A stretch of 64,000 nucleotides of DNA from Lutibacter profundi (GTDB lineage Bacteria; Bacteroidota; Bacteroidia; Flavobacteriales; Flavobacteriaceae): the NCBI RefSeq assembly GCF_001543325.1, contig NZ_CP013355.1, forward strand, positions 2,510,001 to 2,574,000. Reading direction: 5' to 3'. The translations under genes were made by a program, and so were the position numbers. Below the pieces are notes generated by a model. That model was given only the letters and a program-made list of their open reading frames with translations. It ran no database searches and was not told the origin of the DNA. Each line of letters begins with the position of its first letter. The first letter of the stretch is position 1. Shown one piece after another: positions 8,125 to 16,119 of the stretch.

Positions 8125-11100
8125 ATGATCAATAAAATCATTCGTTTTTCCATTAACAATAAATTCATTATTGGCTTATTTATCCTTGTACTTATTGGTG
8201 CAGGTACATATTCAATGATGACTGTAAAATTGGGATCAGTACCCGATATTACAAATAACCAAGTACAAGTAATTACCGTTGCACCAAATTTAGGAACGGA
8301 AGATATAGAACAGTTTGTAACTTATCCTATAGAATTAGCAGTAGCCAACTTACCTAGCGTTACAGAATTACGTTCTGTATCTCGTTTTGGGCTTTCAGTT
8401 GTAACCATTGTATTTAAAGATGAAATGGGCACCTATTTACCACGGCAATTAGTGCAAGAAAAATTAACCGAGATACAAGAAGATATCCCAGCGGGTTTTG
8501 GAAAACCTTTTATGGCTCCAATTGCTACAGGTTTGGGTGAAATTTACCAATATTCATTGGTGCCAAAAAAAGGATTTGAACATAAGTATTCACCCTCTGA
8601 TTTAAGAACCATTCAAGATTGGATTGTAAAGCGGCAAATGGCTTTGGTGCCAGGCGTTGTAGAAATAAACTCTTTTGGAGGAAATGTGAAGCAATATGAA
8701 GTTGCTCTAAATCCCAATAAATTAAATAGTATGGGAATTAGCATTAGTGAAGTTTTTGAAGCACTAGAAAATAATAATTCCAATACAGGAGGTGCCTATA
8801 TCGAAAAAAATCATCAAGCTAATTTTATTCGTGGAGAGGGGTTGGCAAGATCAATAGATGATATTAAAAATATTGTTATTGAAAACAATGAAAACACCCC
8901 TATTTTAATTAAAGATGTTGCAGATGCTGTTCGTTTTGGATCAGCTGTTCGTTATGGGGCTTTTACTGAAGATGGGCAAGAATCTGTAGGAGGTCAGGTG
9001 CTTATGTTAAAAGGTGAAAACCCTAATGAGGTCATTAAAAATGTACAAAAACGTATTGCCAATATTCAAAAATCATTACCTGAAGGGCTTGAAATAAAAC
9101 CATTTTTAGATAGAAGTGATTTAATTGCACGTACCACAAGTACCGTCTCAAAAAATTTAATTGAAGGAGCTTTAATTGTAGTATTTGTATTGGTTTTATT
9201 ACTGGGTAGTTTACGTGGAGGATTACTTACAGCATCCATCATCCCGTTATCTTTATTATTTGCATTTATTTTAATGAAAGCAACAGGCGTTTGGGCTAAT
9301 TTAATGAGTTTAGGAGCCATAGATTTTGGGATTATAGTTGATGGAGCCGTAATTATTGTTGAAGGTACCGTACATCATATAGAACAGCGAATTAAAAAGA
9401 ATAAAGGCAATTTCACAGCGCAGGAAATGGATGAATTAAGCTACAAATCAAGTAGTATGATGATGAATTCGGCATTTTTCGGCCAACTTATTATTTTAAT
9501 TGTATTTACACCCATATTATTTTTAACTGGTGTTGAAGGTAAAATGTTTAGACCCATGGCATTTACTTTTGGGTTTGCAGTTTTAGGAGCATTATTATTG
9601 TGTTTAACCTATGTGCCTGTAATGGCATCATTATTTATGAAACCAACTTCACAAGAAAAAAGAACTTGGTTTACAAAGATTGAAGATTGGTTAACAAAAC
9701 TAAGTAATAAAATGATGTCAAGTATTTTTAAAGTCTATAAACCATTAATAGAGGGTGCTTTAAAATTTAAAAAAGCAGTAATAGCTGTTGCAGTATTGTT
9801 ATTTATTATTGCAGGTGTTGTATTTTCTAAAATGGGTGGAGAATTTATCCCAAAATTAGACGAAGGAGATATTGCCATGCAAATTATTATGAAGCCAGGG
9901 AGTTCTTTATCTGAATCTATTAAAATTTCTGAAGAAGTTGAAAACATTATAACTTCTAATTTCCCTGAAGTTAAAACCATGGTTGGCCGTATTGGTGTTG
10001 CAGAAATTCCAACAGACCCAATGCCAATGGATATCGTTGATAGCTTTATCATTTTAGAAAAAGATATGGATAAATGGACTTCGGCAAAAACTAAAGAAGC
10101 ACTGATTGAAAAAATGCAAAATAAGTTAAAAATAATTGTAGGGGTCAATTTTATATTCACCCAGCCAGTTGAATTACGCTTTAATGAATTACTTACCGGT
10201 GTGAGAGAAGATGTAGCTATAAAATTATATGGAAATGATTTGAATGTTTTGGCAACTAAAGCTGAGGAGATGGCAAAAATTATTAAAACCGTTAAAGGGG
10301 CAGCTGATGTACGTGCTGAAGCTACGGAAGGTTTACCACAAATCACAGTAAATTATCAGCGAGAAAAATTGGCTAAATACGGTTTATCTATTAGCAAATT
10401 AAATCAATATGTGAGTGCTGCATTTGCAGGAGCTAATGCAGGAATTATTTTTGAAGGAGAAAAACGTTTTGATTTGGTAGTTCGTTTTTCGAGTGCTTAT
10501 AGACAAAGTATGGATGATTTAAAAAACTTATTTGTCGATTTACCCAATGAAAGCTCTCAAATTCCGCTTAAAGAATTGGCAGATATTAGCTACGGTCCTG
10601 GACCAATGCAAATTTCAAGAGACAATACCTACCGAAGAGTATCTGTTGGTGTTAACGTAAGAGGACGAGATGTAGAATCTATGGTAGAAGAAGTGCAACA
10701 AAAATTAGATGCTGAGCTAGATTTACCCGATGGTTATTTTATTGAATATGGAGGGTCTTTCGAAAATTTAAAACGCGCAAAAGAACGCCTAACAATTGTG
10801 GTGCCTATTGCTCTATTTTTAATATTTATACTGTTGTATTTTGCCTTAAACTCATTTAAACAAGCTACCATGATATATATGGCAGTACCATTGGCAGCAA
10901 TTGGAGGGATTTACTTTTTAGCAGTTAGAGGCATGCCTTTCAGTATTTCAGCAGGTGTTGGTTTTGTAGTGTTGTTTGGTGTGGCTGTTTTAAACGGATT
11001 GGTGTTAGTGAGTCGATTTAATAGTTTAAAATTAGAAGGAATGACAAATATAAAAGACCGTATTTTACTAGCAACAGAAGAGCGATTACGTCCTATTTTA

Positions 11101-12516
11101 TTAACAGCGGTTGCAGCTATAATGGGTTTCATGCCAATGGCAATCTCTGCATCAGCAGGAGCTGAAGTACAAAGGCCTTTAGCAACAGTTGTTATTGGTG
11201 GTTTAATTTCATCAACTTTTTTAACATTATTAGTAGTTCCTGTATTGTATTATTTAGTTGAAAGTAGTTCGCAAAAAAGAAAAGGAAAACAAACGAATAA
11301 AATAAATAAGTCAATAATAACTATTTTAATGTTGGGTTTTTTCTCTTTTGCTGGATTAAATTCCGCTAGGGCGCAAGAGCAAACTAAAAACCTGACTGTA
11401 GAAAAAGCGGTAAGTATTGCTTTTGAAAACAACCCAACTATAAAAGCTGCTAATTTAGAAATTGAAAAACAAGAAAGTCTTAAAAAATCAGCTTTTGATT
11501 TAGATAAAACTACTGTTTCCTATTCAAAAGGTCAGTTAAATTCTGTACAAACAGATTATCAATTAAATATCTCTCAGGATTTTAAATTTCCAACAGTTTA
11601 TGGAATACAATCAAAATTACAAAAAGAGAAAATTGTTTTAAGTGAAGCTTCATTAACACTAAAGAAAAATATTTTAGAACGAAATGTACGAGCTATTTAT
11701 ATGCAATTATGGTATGCGAAAAATAAATTCACATTAATTTCAACATTAGAAAAAGAGTTTGAAAATTTTGCGATTATTGCCCAAAAAAGATTTGAATCTG
11801 GTGAAACAAACTTAATTGAAAAAATAGCGGCAGAGAGTAAACGAGAAGAAGTACGTTTATTAAAATCAGAAGCTAATTTAGATATAGAAAATTTAAGAAA
11901 GCAACTACAATTGTTGCTAAATAGTACTAATTATATAACTATTTTAGATAAGAACTTACAAAAAATACCTTTTAACTTAATTGAAGAGTTAGAGGATGAG
12001 AACCCTATTTTAAAATTGCAAGAACAAGTTGTTACCATTTCAAAAAGGCAACATAAACTAGAGAAATCTAAATTTTTGCCAGATTTATCTGCAGGATATT
12101 TCAATCAACAAATTGATGGGGTTAAAAATTTCACAGGATTTCAGTTAGGTTTAAAAATACCAGTATTCTTTTGGTCTCAAAAAGGAAAAACACAGGCAGC
12201 TAAAAAAAATAGTGAAATTGCTCAAATGAATTATGAGCAAACTAAATTAGATATTTACTCAGTTTTAAAAACAAATTTACAAGACTATGAAAAATATAAG
12301 GCGTCATTATTGTATTATGAAACTAAAGGTTTACAATTAGCTGATACGTTATTTTTATCGGCTAATAAGGCTTACAAAGAGGGTGAAGTAGGTTATGTTG
12401 AATATATAACATCTTTGGAACAAGCCGTACAAATTAAAACAGATTATTTAAGTAAACTTAATTTGTACAATCAAACAGTAATTAAAATAAATTATTTAAC
12501 AGGAAAATTTAATTAA
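8125..12516 (+). CDS. czcA: heavy-metal RND efflux pump fused to an outer-membrane channel (CzcA-CzcC)
   Basis: Residues 1 to about 1045 are a complete HME-RND pump: first membrane helix near residues 12-32, periplasmic porter domains, and the proton-relay helix AIDFGIIVDGAVIIVE with D400, D406 and E413. DFG-x3-D is the pattern of divalent-cation (Zn/Co/Cd) pumps rather than Cu/Ag pumps. Residues about 1095-1463 are a TolC/CzcC-type outer-membrane factor (LTVEKAVSIAFENNPTIKAAN). Between them, residues 1055-1083 look like a full signal peptide: basic KINK, a hydrophobic stretch and a SARA-Q cleavage site. Such fusions are known in Bacteroidota; cleavage into two proteins is my inference. czcB follows. 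Confidence 0.93.
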   Translation: MINKIIRFSINNKFIIGLFILVLIGAGTYSMMTVKLGSVPDITNNQVQVITVAPNLGTEDIEQFVTYPIELAVANLPSVTELRSVSRFGLSVVTIVFKDEMGTYLPRQLVQEKLTEIQEDIPAGFGKPFMAPIATGLGEIYQYSLVPKKGFEHKYSPSDLRTIQDWIVKRQMALVPGVVEINSFGGNVKQYEVALNPNKLNSMGISISEVFEALENNNSNTGGAYIEKNHQANFIRGEGLARSIDDIKNIVIENNENTPILIKDVADAVRFGSAVRYGAFTEDGQESVGGQVLMLKGENPNEVIKNVQKRIANIQKSLPEGLEIKPFLDRSDLIARTTSTVSKNLIEGALIVVFVLVLLLGSLRGGLLTASIIPLSLLFAFILMKATGVWANLMSLGAIDFGIIVDGAVIIVEGTVHHIEQRIKKNKGNFTAQEMDELSYKSSSMMMNSAFFGQLIILIVFTPILFLTGVEGKMFRPMAFTFGFAVLGALLLCLTYVPVMASLFMKPTSQEKRTWFTKIEDWLTKLSNKMMSSIFKVYKPLIEGALKFKKAVIAVAVLLFIIAGVVFSKMGGEFIPKLDEGDIAMQIIMKPGSSLSESIKISEEVENIITSNFPEVKTMVGRIGVAEIPTDPMPMDIVDSFIILEKDMDKWTSAKTKEALIEKMQNKLKIIVGVNFIFTQPVELRFNELLTGVREDVAIKLYGNDLNVLATKAEEMAKIIKTVKGAADVRAEATEGLPQITVNYQREKLAKYGLSISKLNQYVSAAFAGANAGIIFEGEKRFDLVVRFSSAYRQSMDDLKNLFVDLPNESSQIPLKELADISYGPGPMQISRDNTYRRVSVGVNVRGRDVESMVEEVQQKLDAELDLPDGYFIEYGGSFENLKRAKERLTIVVPIALFLIFILLYFALNSFKQATMIYMAVPLAAIGGIYFLAVRGMPFSISAGVGFVVLFGVAVLNGLVLVSRFNSLKLEGMTNIKDRILLATEERLRPILLTAVAAIMGFMPMAISASAGAEVQRPLATVVIGGLISSTFLTLLVVPVLYYLVESSSQKRKGKQTNKINKSIITILMLGFFSFAGLNSARAQEQTKNLTVEKAVSIAFENNPTIKAANLEIEKQESLKKSAFDLDKTTVSYSKGQLNSVQTDYQLNISQDFKFPTVYGIQSKLQKEKIVLSEASLTLKKNILERNVRAIYMQLWYAKNKFTLISTLEKEFENFAIIAQKRFESGETNLIEKIAAESKREEVRLLKSEANLDIENLRKQLQLLLNSTNYITILDKNLQKIPFNLIEELEDENPILKLQEQVVTISKRQHKLEKSKFLPDLSAGYFNQQIDGVKNFTGFQLGLKIPVFFWSQKGKTQAAKKNSEIAQMNYEQTKLDIYSVLKTNLQDYEKYKASLLYYETKGLQLADTLFLSANKAYKEGEVGYVEYITSLEQAVQIKTDYLSKLNLYNQTVIKINYLTGKFN

Positions 12517-12562
12517 AACAACAGAATGTCTTTGGCATTTAATAAATATTAAAAATAATCAG

Positions 12563-13750
12563 ATGAAATATATAATAAAAATTAGCAGCGTATTTTTACT
12601 TCTTGTTTTTTTAGCGAGTTGCCAAAATAAAACAACTCAACAAAACGAAGAAACTAACCAAGAAAGTAGTGAGCATGAAGAAACCACAAATATTGTAACA
12701 CTACAACAAAAACAGTTAGAAGTTATGGATATTGAGTTGGGCACTACCAAACAAGTAAATTTAGGAGCTACATTAAAAGTAAATGGACAATTAGAATTAC
12801 CACCTCAAAAAAGGGCAAGTGTAAGTGCAATTGTAGGAGGTCGCGTAGAAAGTGTGGCTGTAATTGAAGGAGATTATGTAAAAAAGGGACAAATAATAGC
12901 TCAATTAAATAATCCTAAATTTATTACCATGCAGCGTGAATATTTAATAGCAAAAAGTAATTTTTCATTTTTGGAAAAAGATTATTTACGTAAAAAAGAA
13001 TTGTTAAAAGACGGTATTACTTCTCGAAAATCTTTCCAGCAAGCAGAAGCAGCATTTAAAGATGGTAAATCTACGCTAAATGCTACTAAATCAATGTTAC
13101 AAGTGATAGGTGTAAATATTTCAACATTAGAGAACGGTCAAATTAGGTCTTCAATACCAATAGTTTCACCAATTAAAGGATACGTTCAAAGTATAGCCAT
13201 TAATATTGGGAAATTTGTAGCACCAGAGCAAGAAATGTTTGAGATTATTGATAACGAACACTTGCATATTGGATTGAAAGTTTTTGAAAAAGATATTGAC
13301 AAAGCCAAAGTAGGGCAAAAAATTACATTTGCTTTAACAACCAGACCCGATAAAATTTATGAAGCCGAAATTTTTGCTTTGGGTAGCGCTTTTGATATGA
13401 ATACAAGAGCTGTAAAAGTACATGCAAAAATTATGGGAACGCATAAAGGTTTGTTAACAGGGATGTTTGTTGAAGCAAGAATTATAACAAAAAGCAAGGA
13501 AGTTAGAGCACTTCCAAATGGCGCTTTTATTACTGAAAAAGGGTTAGATTATGTTTTTGTTCAAAAAGAAACAAATAAACAGCATATTACATTTGAAAAG
13601 GTTCAAATAAATAGAGGGGTTTCAGATTTAGGTTTTTCAGAAGTAGTTTTTATTAATAAAAAGCCAAAAGATATTGTGTTTGTTACTAAAGGAGCCTACT
13701 ATGTTAACGCAGAATTAAATAAAGGTGAGTTTGAAGAGCATGAACATTAA
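12563..13750 (+). CDS. czcB: RND efflux periplasmic adaptor lipoprotein (CzcB family)
   Basis: This 395-residue protein is the membrane-fusion subunit that connects the CzcA pump to the outer-membrane channel. It has a lipoprotein signal (LLVFLASC, acylated Cys at about residue 20), a barrel-sandwich (biotinyl-lipoyl-like) half VSAIVGGRVESVAVIEGDYVKKGQIIAQL, a coiled-coil hairpin (about residues 118-180), then IKGYVQSIAINIGKFV, the second lipoyl half, and a C-terminal beta-barrel and membrane-proximal domain. It lies 46 nt after the CzcA-CzcC fusion and 23 nt before a P-II-like gene, clearly in the same operon. Confidence 0.94.
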   Translation: MKYIIKISSVFLLLVFLASCQNKTTQQNEETNQESSEHEETTNIVTLQQKQLEVMDIELGTTKQVNLGATLKVNGQLELPPQKRASVSAIVGGRVESVAVIEGDYVKKGQIIAQLNNPKFITMQREYLIAKSNFSFLEKDYLRKKELLKDGITSRKSFQQAEAAFKDGKSTLNATKSMLQVIGVNISTLENGQIRSSIPIVSPIKGYVQSIAINIGKFVAPEQEMFEIIDNEHLHIGLKVFEKDIDKAKVGQKITFALTTRPDKIYEAEIFALGSAFDMNTRAVKVHAKIMGTHKGLLTGMFVEARIITKSKEVRALPNGAFITEKGLDYVFVQKETNKQHITFEKVQINRGVSDLGFSEVVFINKKPKDIVFVTKGAYYVNAELNKGEFEEHEH

Positions 13751-13773
13751 ATAATAACATTAAATTTATAAAA

Positions 13774-14112
13774 ATGAAAGAAATTAAAGCATATATAAAA
13801 CCAAATAAATTAGAAAAAGTAGTTGAAGGACTTAAAGAAAATGGCTTTGAAAGTGTCACGCTATTAGAATGTGAAGGAACAGGTACTTATAAACGAGAAG
13901 ATTCCTTACCTTCGTTAAAATTTCATTTTGCAGATAGTAAAATGATTAAATTAGAGTTAGTGTGCCAAGATGAAGAAGCAGAAAGTGCCATTGAAATAAT
14001 TTGTAAAAACGCTTCTACACCTTATCCAGCAGATGGAATTATTTACATTTCTAATATAAAAGATGTATATAGAATAAAAACATGTAAATCAATAAAAAAA
14101 ATAGATTTTTGA
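13774..14112 (+). CDS. P-II-like protein linked to metal efflux (PII-NG type)
   Basis: The 112-residue protein has the P-II fold pattern: start MKEIKAYIKPNKLEKVVEGL, a central variable loop and the C-terminal strand DGIIYISNIKDVYRIKT. The loop (ECEGTGTYKREDSLPSL) is short and lacks the uridylylated Tyr context of GlnB/GlnK, so a nitrogen role is unlikely. A distinct P-II group, described as PII-NG, is known to sit beside CusABC/CzcABC pumps in many bacteria, which fits this position directly after czcB. Its ligand is unknown; binding of a metal or nucleotide is inference. A Fur-family gene follows after 1 nt. Confidence 0.82.
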   Translation: MKEIKAYIKPNKLEKVVEGLKENGFESVTLLECEGTGTYKREDSLPSLKFHFADSKMIKLELVCQDEEAESAIEIICKNASTPYPADGIIYISNIKDVYRIKTCKSIKKIDF

Positions 14113-14113
14113 C

Positions 14114-14530
14114 ATGAATCTTAATCTAGAAAAAATTTTAGACAAGCATAATGTAAAACCAACAGCAATGCGACTGTTGGTTTTACAATTTCTTTTAACA
14201 GAAAAAGCAGCAATGAGTTTAACTGATTTAGAAAACTATTTTGATAAATCTGATAGAACAACCTTATACCGTACGTTAAAAACTTTTGTGAAGAGCGAAA
14301 TTGCTCATAAGATTGATGATGGTACAGGGGTAACTAAATATGCCTTGTGTGAAGAAAATTGCCATTGCGAAATTGAAAATGATTTACATGTCCATTTTCA
14401 TTGTAAAATTTGTAATGAAACTATTTGTTTTCCAGAGAATAAAATTCCTTACATAAATTTACCTGATGGTTTTTTGGCAGATGACATTAGTTTAACTGTT
14501 ACAGGAATTTGTAATAAGTGTAATGAATAA
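14114..14530 (+). CDS. Fur-family metal-dependent transcriptional regulator
   Basis: A 138-residue DNA-binding protein with the Fur layout: winged helix in residues 1-80 (KPTAMRLLVLQFLL, SDRTTLYRTLKTF) and a metal-binding dimer domain (LHVHFHCKICNETICF and GICNKCNE). The two CxxC pairs form the structural zinc site. The Cys/His-rich stretch CEENCHCEIENDLHVHFHC resembles Zur-type members more than PerR. As the last gene of the czc operon it is a natural candidate for reading the ATGCA-N7-TGCAT operators, but Fur-family boxes are usually longer palindromes, so this is open. Confidence 0.9.
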   Translation: MNLNLEKILDKHNVKPTAMRLLVLQFLLTEKAAMSLTDLENYFDKSDRTTLYRTLKTFVKSEIAHKIDDGTGVTKYALCEENCHCEIENDLHVHFHCKICNETICFPENKIPYINLPDGFLADDISLTVTGICNKCNE

Positions 14531-14573
14531 TTTGCTTAGTTAAGAATATTGCAGTATTATTAATATTAGAAGT

Positions 14574-14596
14574 TGTAATTTGAAAATAAAATTACA
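14574..14596 (+). promoter_or_regulatory. 23-bp inverted repeat before the CsoR-like gene
   Basis: Perfect arms TGTAATTT and AAATTACA separated by 7 nt lie 20 nt before the start codon at 14617, inside the 86-bp gap after the Fur-family gene. The form resembles a Fur/Zur-type operator, but it consists almost only of A and T, so it may be chance. Confidence 0.35.
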
Positions 14597-14616
14597 TTTT
14601 AAGTTAATTAATTATA

Positions 14617-15003
14617 ATGAAGAAACCTGTAAATAAATTGCCGTCAGATTTAGTTTTAGATATTAAAAATAGGCTTAAAACTTTGAGTGGACAAATAAAT
14701 GGAATAGTGAAAATGCTTGACGAAGGTAAAGATCTTGAGCAAATTAATATTCAGTTCAAATCTGTTGACAAGGGTTTGCAAAAAGCACACTATTTATTGC
14801 TAGATGAAGTATATAGAAAAGCGCTTGCCATAGGTATTGTTAAAGCCGTTGATTCATGTCCTGGAGATTGTGGAAGCGAAGATAAAATAGAATACCTAAA
14901 AAATGAATTTCCAACTATTGCATTAACAGATTTAACCGATAAACTTAAAGAAATTCAGTTAATAGCAAATCGCTTAAACCAATACAACGAAAAAAAGTTG
15001 TAA
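14617..15003 (+). CDS. CsoR/DUF156-like transcriptional regulator without the usual metal ligands
   Basis: The 128-residue protein has the all-helical CsoR/RcnR pattern: IKNRLKTLSGQINGIVKMLDEGKDLEQINIQF, then LQKAHYLLLDEVYRKAL. The residues that bind Cu in CsoR (Cys, His, Cys) fall on L40, V65 and A69 here, so the classical site is absent. A CPGDC motif (C81, C85) follows in a C-terminal extension of about 45 residues and may be a replacement metal or thiol sensor. It precedes a thioredoxin-like and MerP/MerT-like gene set and a C-rich possible operator, which suggests local control. The regulator identity is likely, its ligand unknown. Confidence 0.8.
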   Translation: MKKPVNKLPSDLVLDIKNRLKTLSGQINGIVKMLDEGKDLEQINIQFKSVDKGLQKAHYLLLDEVYRKALAIGIVKAVDSCPGDCGSEDKIEYLKNEFPTIALTDLTDKLKEIQLIANRLNQYNEKKL

Positions 15004-15013
15004 AATAATTTGC

Positions 15014-15042
15014 ATACCCCCTCCCATACGTATTCATCTTTG
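15014..15042 (+). promoter_or_regulatory. C-rich possible operator with -7 like element before the thioredoxin/MerP/MerT genes
   Basis: ATACCCCCTCCCATACGTAT (15014-15033) stands out in AT-rich DNA. It has ATAC/GTAT ends and a CCCCC core, like operators of the CsoR/RcnR/FrmR family (TA-rich ends around a G/C tract). CATCTTTG (15035-15042), close to TAnnTTTG, follows directly. The CsoR-like gene ends 10 nt upstream, so the site is well placed for control of 15068 onward. Assignment is inference. Confidence 0.5.
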
Positions 15043-15067
15043 TGCTAGAATTTAAATTGTAGAACTG

Positions 15068-15325
15068 ATGAATAAAAATCATATTGAAATTTTTACAGCA
15101 GGGTGTTCTATTTGTGAACCTGTAGTGCAGTTAGTTAAAGAGACTGCTGGAGCCAATTGTAATATTTCCATTTACAATTTATCAGAACGAAGTTATAATA
15201 ATATTTGTAAGAAATACAGTATTAAAAGACTTCCATCTCTTGTTGTAAATGGAATATTATTAGATTGTTGTAAAAATATTGAGATTACTAAAGAAGATTT
15301 AATTAATGCAGGAATAGGTAACTAA
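15068..15325 (+). CDS. small thioredoxin/glutaredoxin-like protein
   Basis: An 85-residue protein without a signal peptide. It has the thioredoxin-fold order: strand HIEIFTAG, redox motif C13-S-I-C16, helix, strand CNISIYNL, and the cis-proline context KRLPSLVVNG. A second Cys pair (LLDCCKN) near residue 68 is unusual and could bind a metal. It is first behind the C-rich site and 27 nt before a MerP-like gene. Cytoplasmic reduction of a metal-bound or disulphide-bonded partner, perhaps the CsoR-like or MerT-like protein, is a reasonable guess. It is not a full-length thioredoxin. Confidence 0.75.
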   Translation: MNKNHIEIFTAGCSICEPVVQLVKETAGANCNISIYNLSERSYNNICKKYSIKRLPSLVVNGILLDCCKNIEITKEDLINAGIGN

Positions 15326-15352
15326 TTATTAACAAATTTTAAAACTACTAAC

Positions 15353-15712
15353 ATGAAAAAATTATTAAAAACAACACCTTTTTTGGGACTTATACTAACT
15401 ATTTTCCTTTTTGGGCAATTAGGAACCGTAAATGCCCAAAGTAAAACAAGCCACATATATATTAAAATTGAAATAAATGGGATGGTTTGTTCTAATTGTG
15501 CTTTTGGTATGGAAAAAGAATTGAAAAAAGTATCAGGTGTTGCTGATGTGCAGATTCAATTAAAAGAAGGATTGGCGTATATCTCTACGTTAGTAAAGGA
15601 AAAACCTTTAAAAGAAGAGTTAGCATTAATTATTACAAAAGCAGGATTTACACCTGGAAAAATAGAATTTAGTGACAAGCCTTTTGCTAAAGAAAATACT
15701 TTAAAAAAATGA
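15353..15712 (+). CDS. periplasmic MerP-like heavy-metal-associated (HMA) protein, copy 1
   Basis: This 119-residue protein has a signal peptide (about residues 1-28, cleaved after VNA) and one HMA domain: IKIEINGMVCSNCAFGMEKELKKVSGV, with C46 and C49 as the metal ligands. The domain ends with ITKAGFTPGKIEFSDK. Exported HMA proteins such as MerP capture soft metal ions in the periplasm and pass them to a membrane partner. The stop overlaps the MerT-like start by 4 nt (ATGA), so they are translationally coupled. A paralogue lies at 16910. Confidence 0.87.
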   Translation: MKKLLKTTPFLGLILTIFLFGQLGTVNAQSKTSHIYIKIEINGMVCSNCAFGMEKELKKVSGVADVQIQLKEGLAYISTLVKEKPLKEELALIITKAGFTPGKIEFSDKPFAKENTLKK

Positions 15713-16110
15713 AAAATTTAAAAACTGATGTAACAAGCATTTTGTCATTGTTTACATCATTCTCAACTCTTTTGTGTTGTGCATTACCGGCCTTATTAGT
15801 TACTTTAGGCTTTGGAGCTGTTATGGCAGGTTTGATTTCTGATTTGCCTTTTTTAAGAACACTAAGTTTGTATAAAGAATGGACATTTTTTATAGCTACC
15901 CTGTTAATTGGATTTAACTTTTGGTTGGTTTACAAAAAAAAATCACAAAATGTTAATTGTGAAATTCCTGTGAATGGTGTTGAATCTGCTTGTGATACTG
16001 CTTCATATTGGTCGAAAATTATCTTATGGATATCGGCAGTACTTTTGTTTACAGGATTTTTTATGGCTTATTTAGCATTGCCACTCATGAAATTTATGGA
16101 TTCTCTATAG
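15709..16110 (+). CDS. MerT-like inner-membrane metal transport protein
   Basis: The 133-residue protein has three predicted membrane helices (about 12-42, 58-76 and 101-126). The first carries a vicinal pair C23-C24 (STLLCCALPALLVTLGFG), as in the mercury importer MerT. The cytoplasmic loop between helices 2 and 3 holds two more Cys (NVNCEIPVNGVESACDTAS), again as in MerT. MerT takes a soft metal from MerP and carries it inward. However, neither merA nor merR is nearby, so mercury detoxification is not supported. The substrate could be another soft metal. Confidence 0.78.
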   Translation: MKNLKTDVTSILSLFTSFSTLLCCALPALLVTLGFGAVMAGLISDLPFLRTLSLYKEWTFFIATLLIGFNFWLVYKKKSQNVNCEIPVNGVESACDTASYWSKIILWISAVLLFTGFFMAYLALPLMKFMDSL

Positions 16111-16119
16111 AATTTAACT

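Noticed and set aside
9735-10346. 203-residue open frame on the - strand inside czcA
   Set aside because: It is a shadow of the pump coding sequence: biased Ile/Ser/Asn composition, no start context, and the + frame has clear RND motifs throughout.
8125-12516. Possible assembly error joining czcA and czcC
   Set aside because: The junction has an orderly linker and signal segment, with no partial stop codon, and such fusions occur in other Bacteroidota. Kept as one CDS.
13774-14112. Nitrogen-regulatory GlnB/GlnK
   Set aside because: The T-loop lacks the usual Tyr context and no amtB or glnA is near; context is metal efflux.
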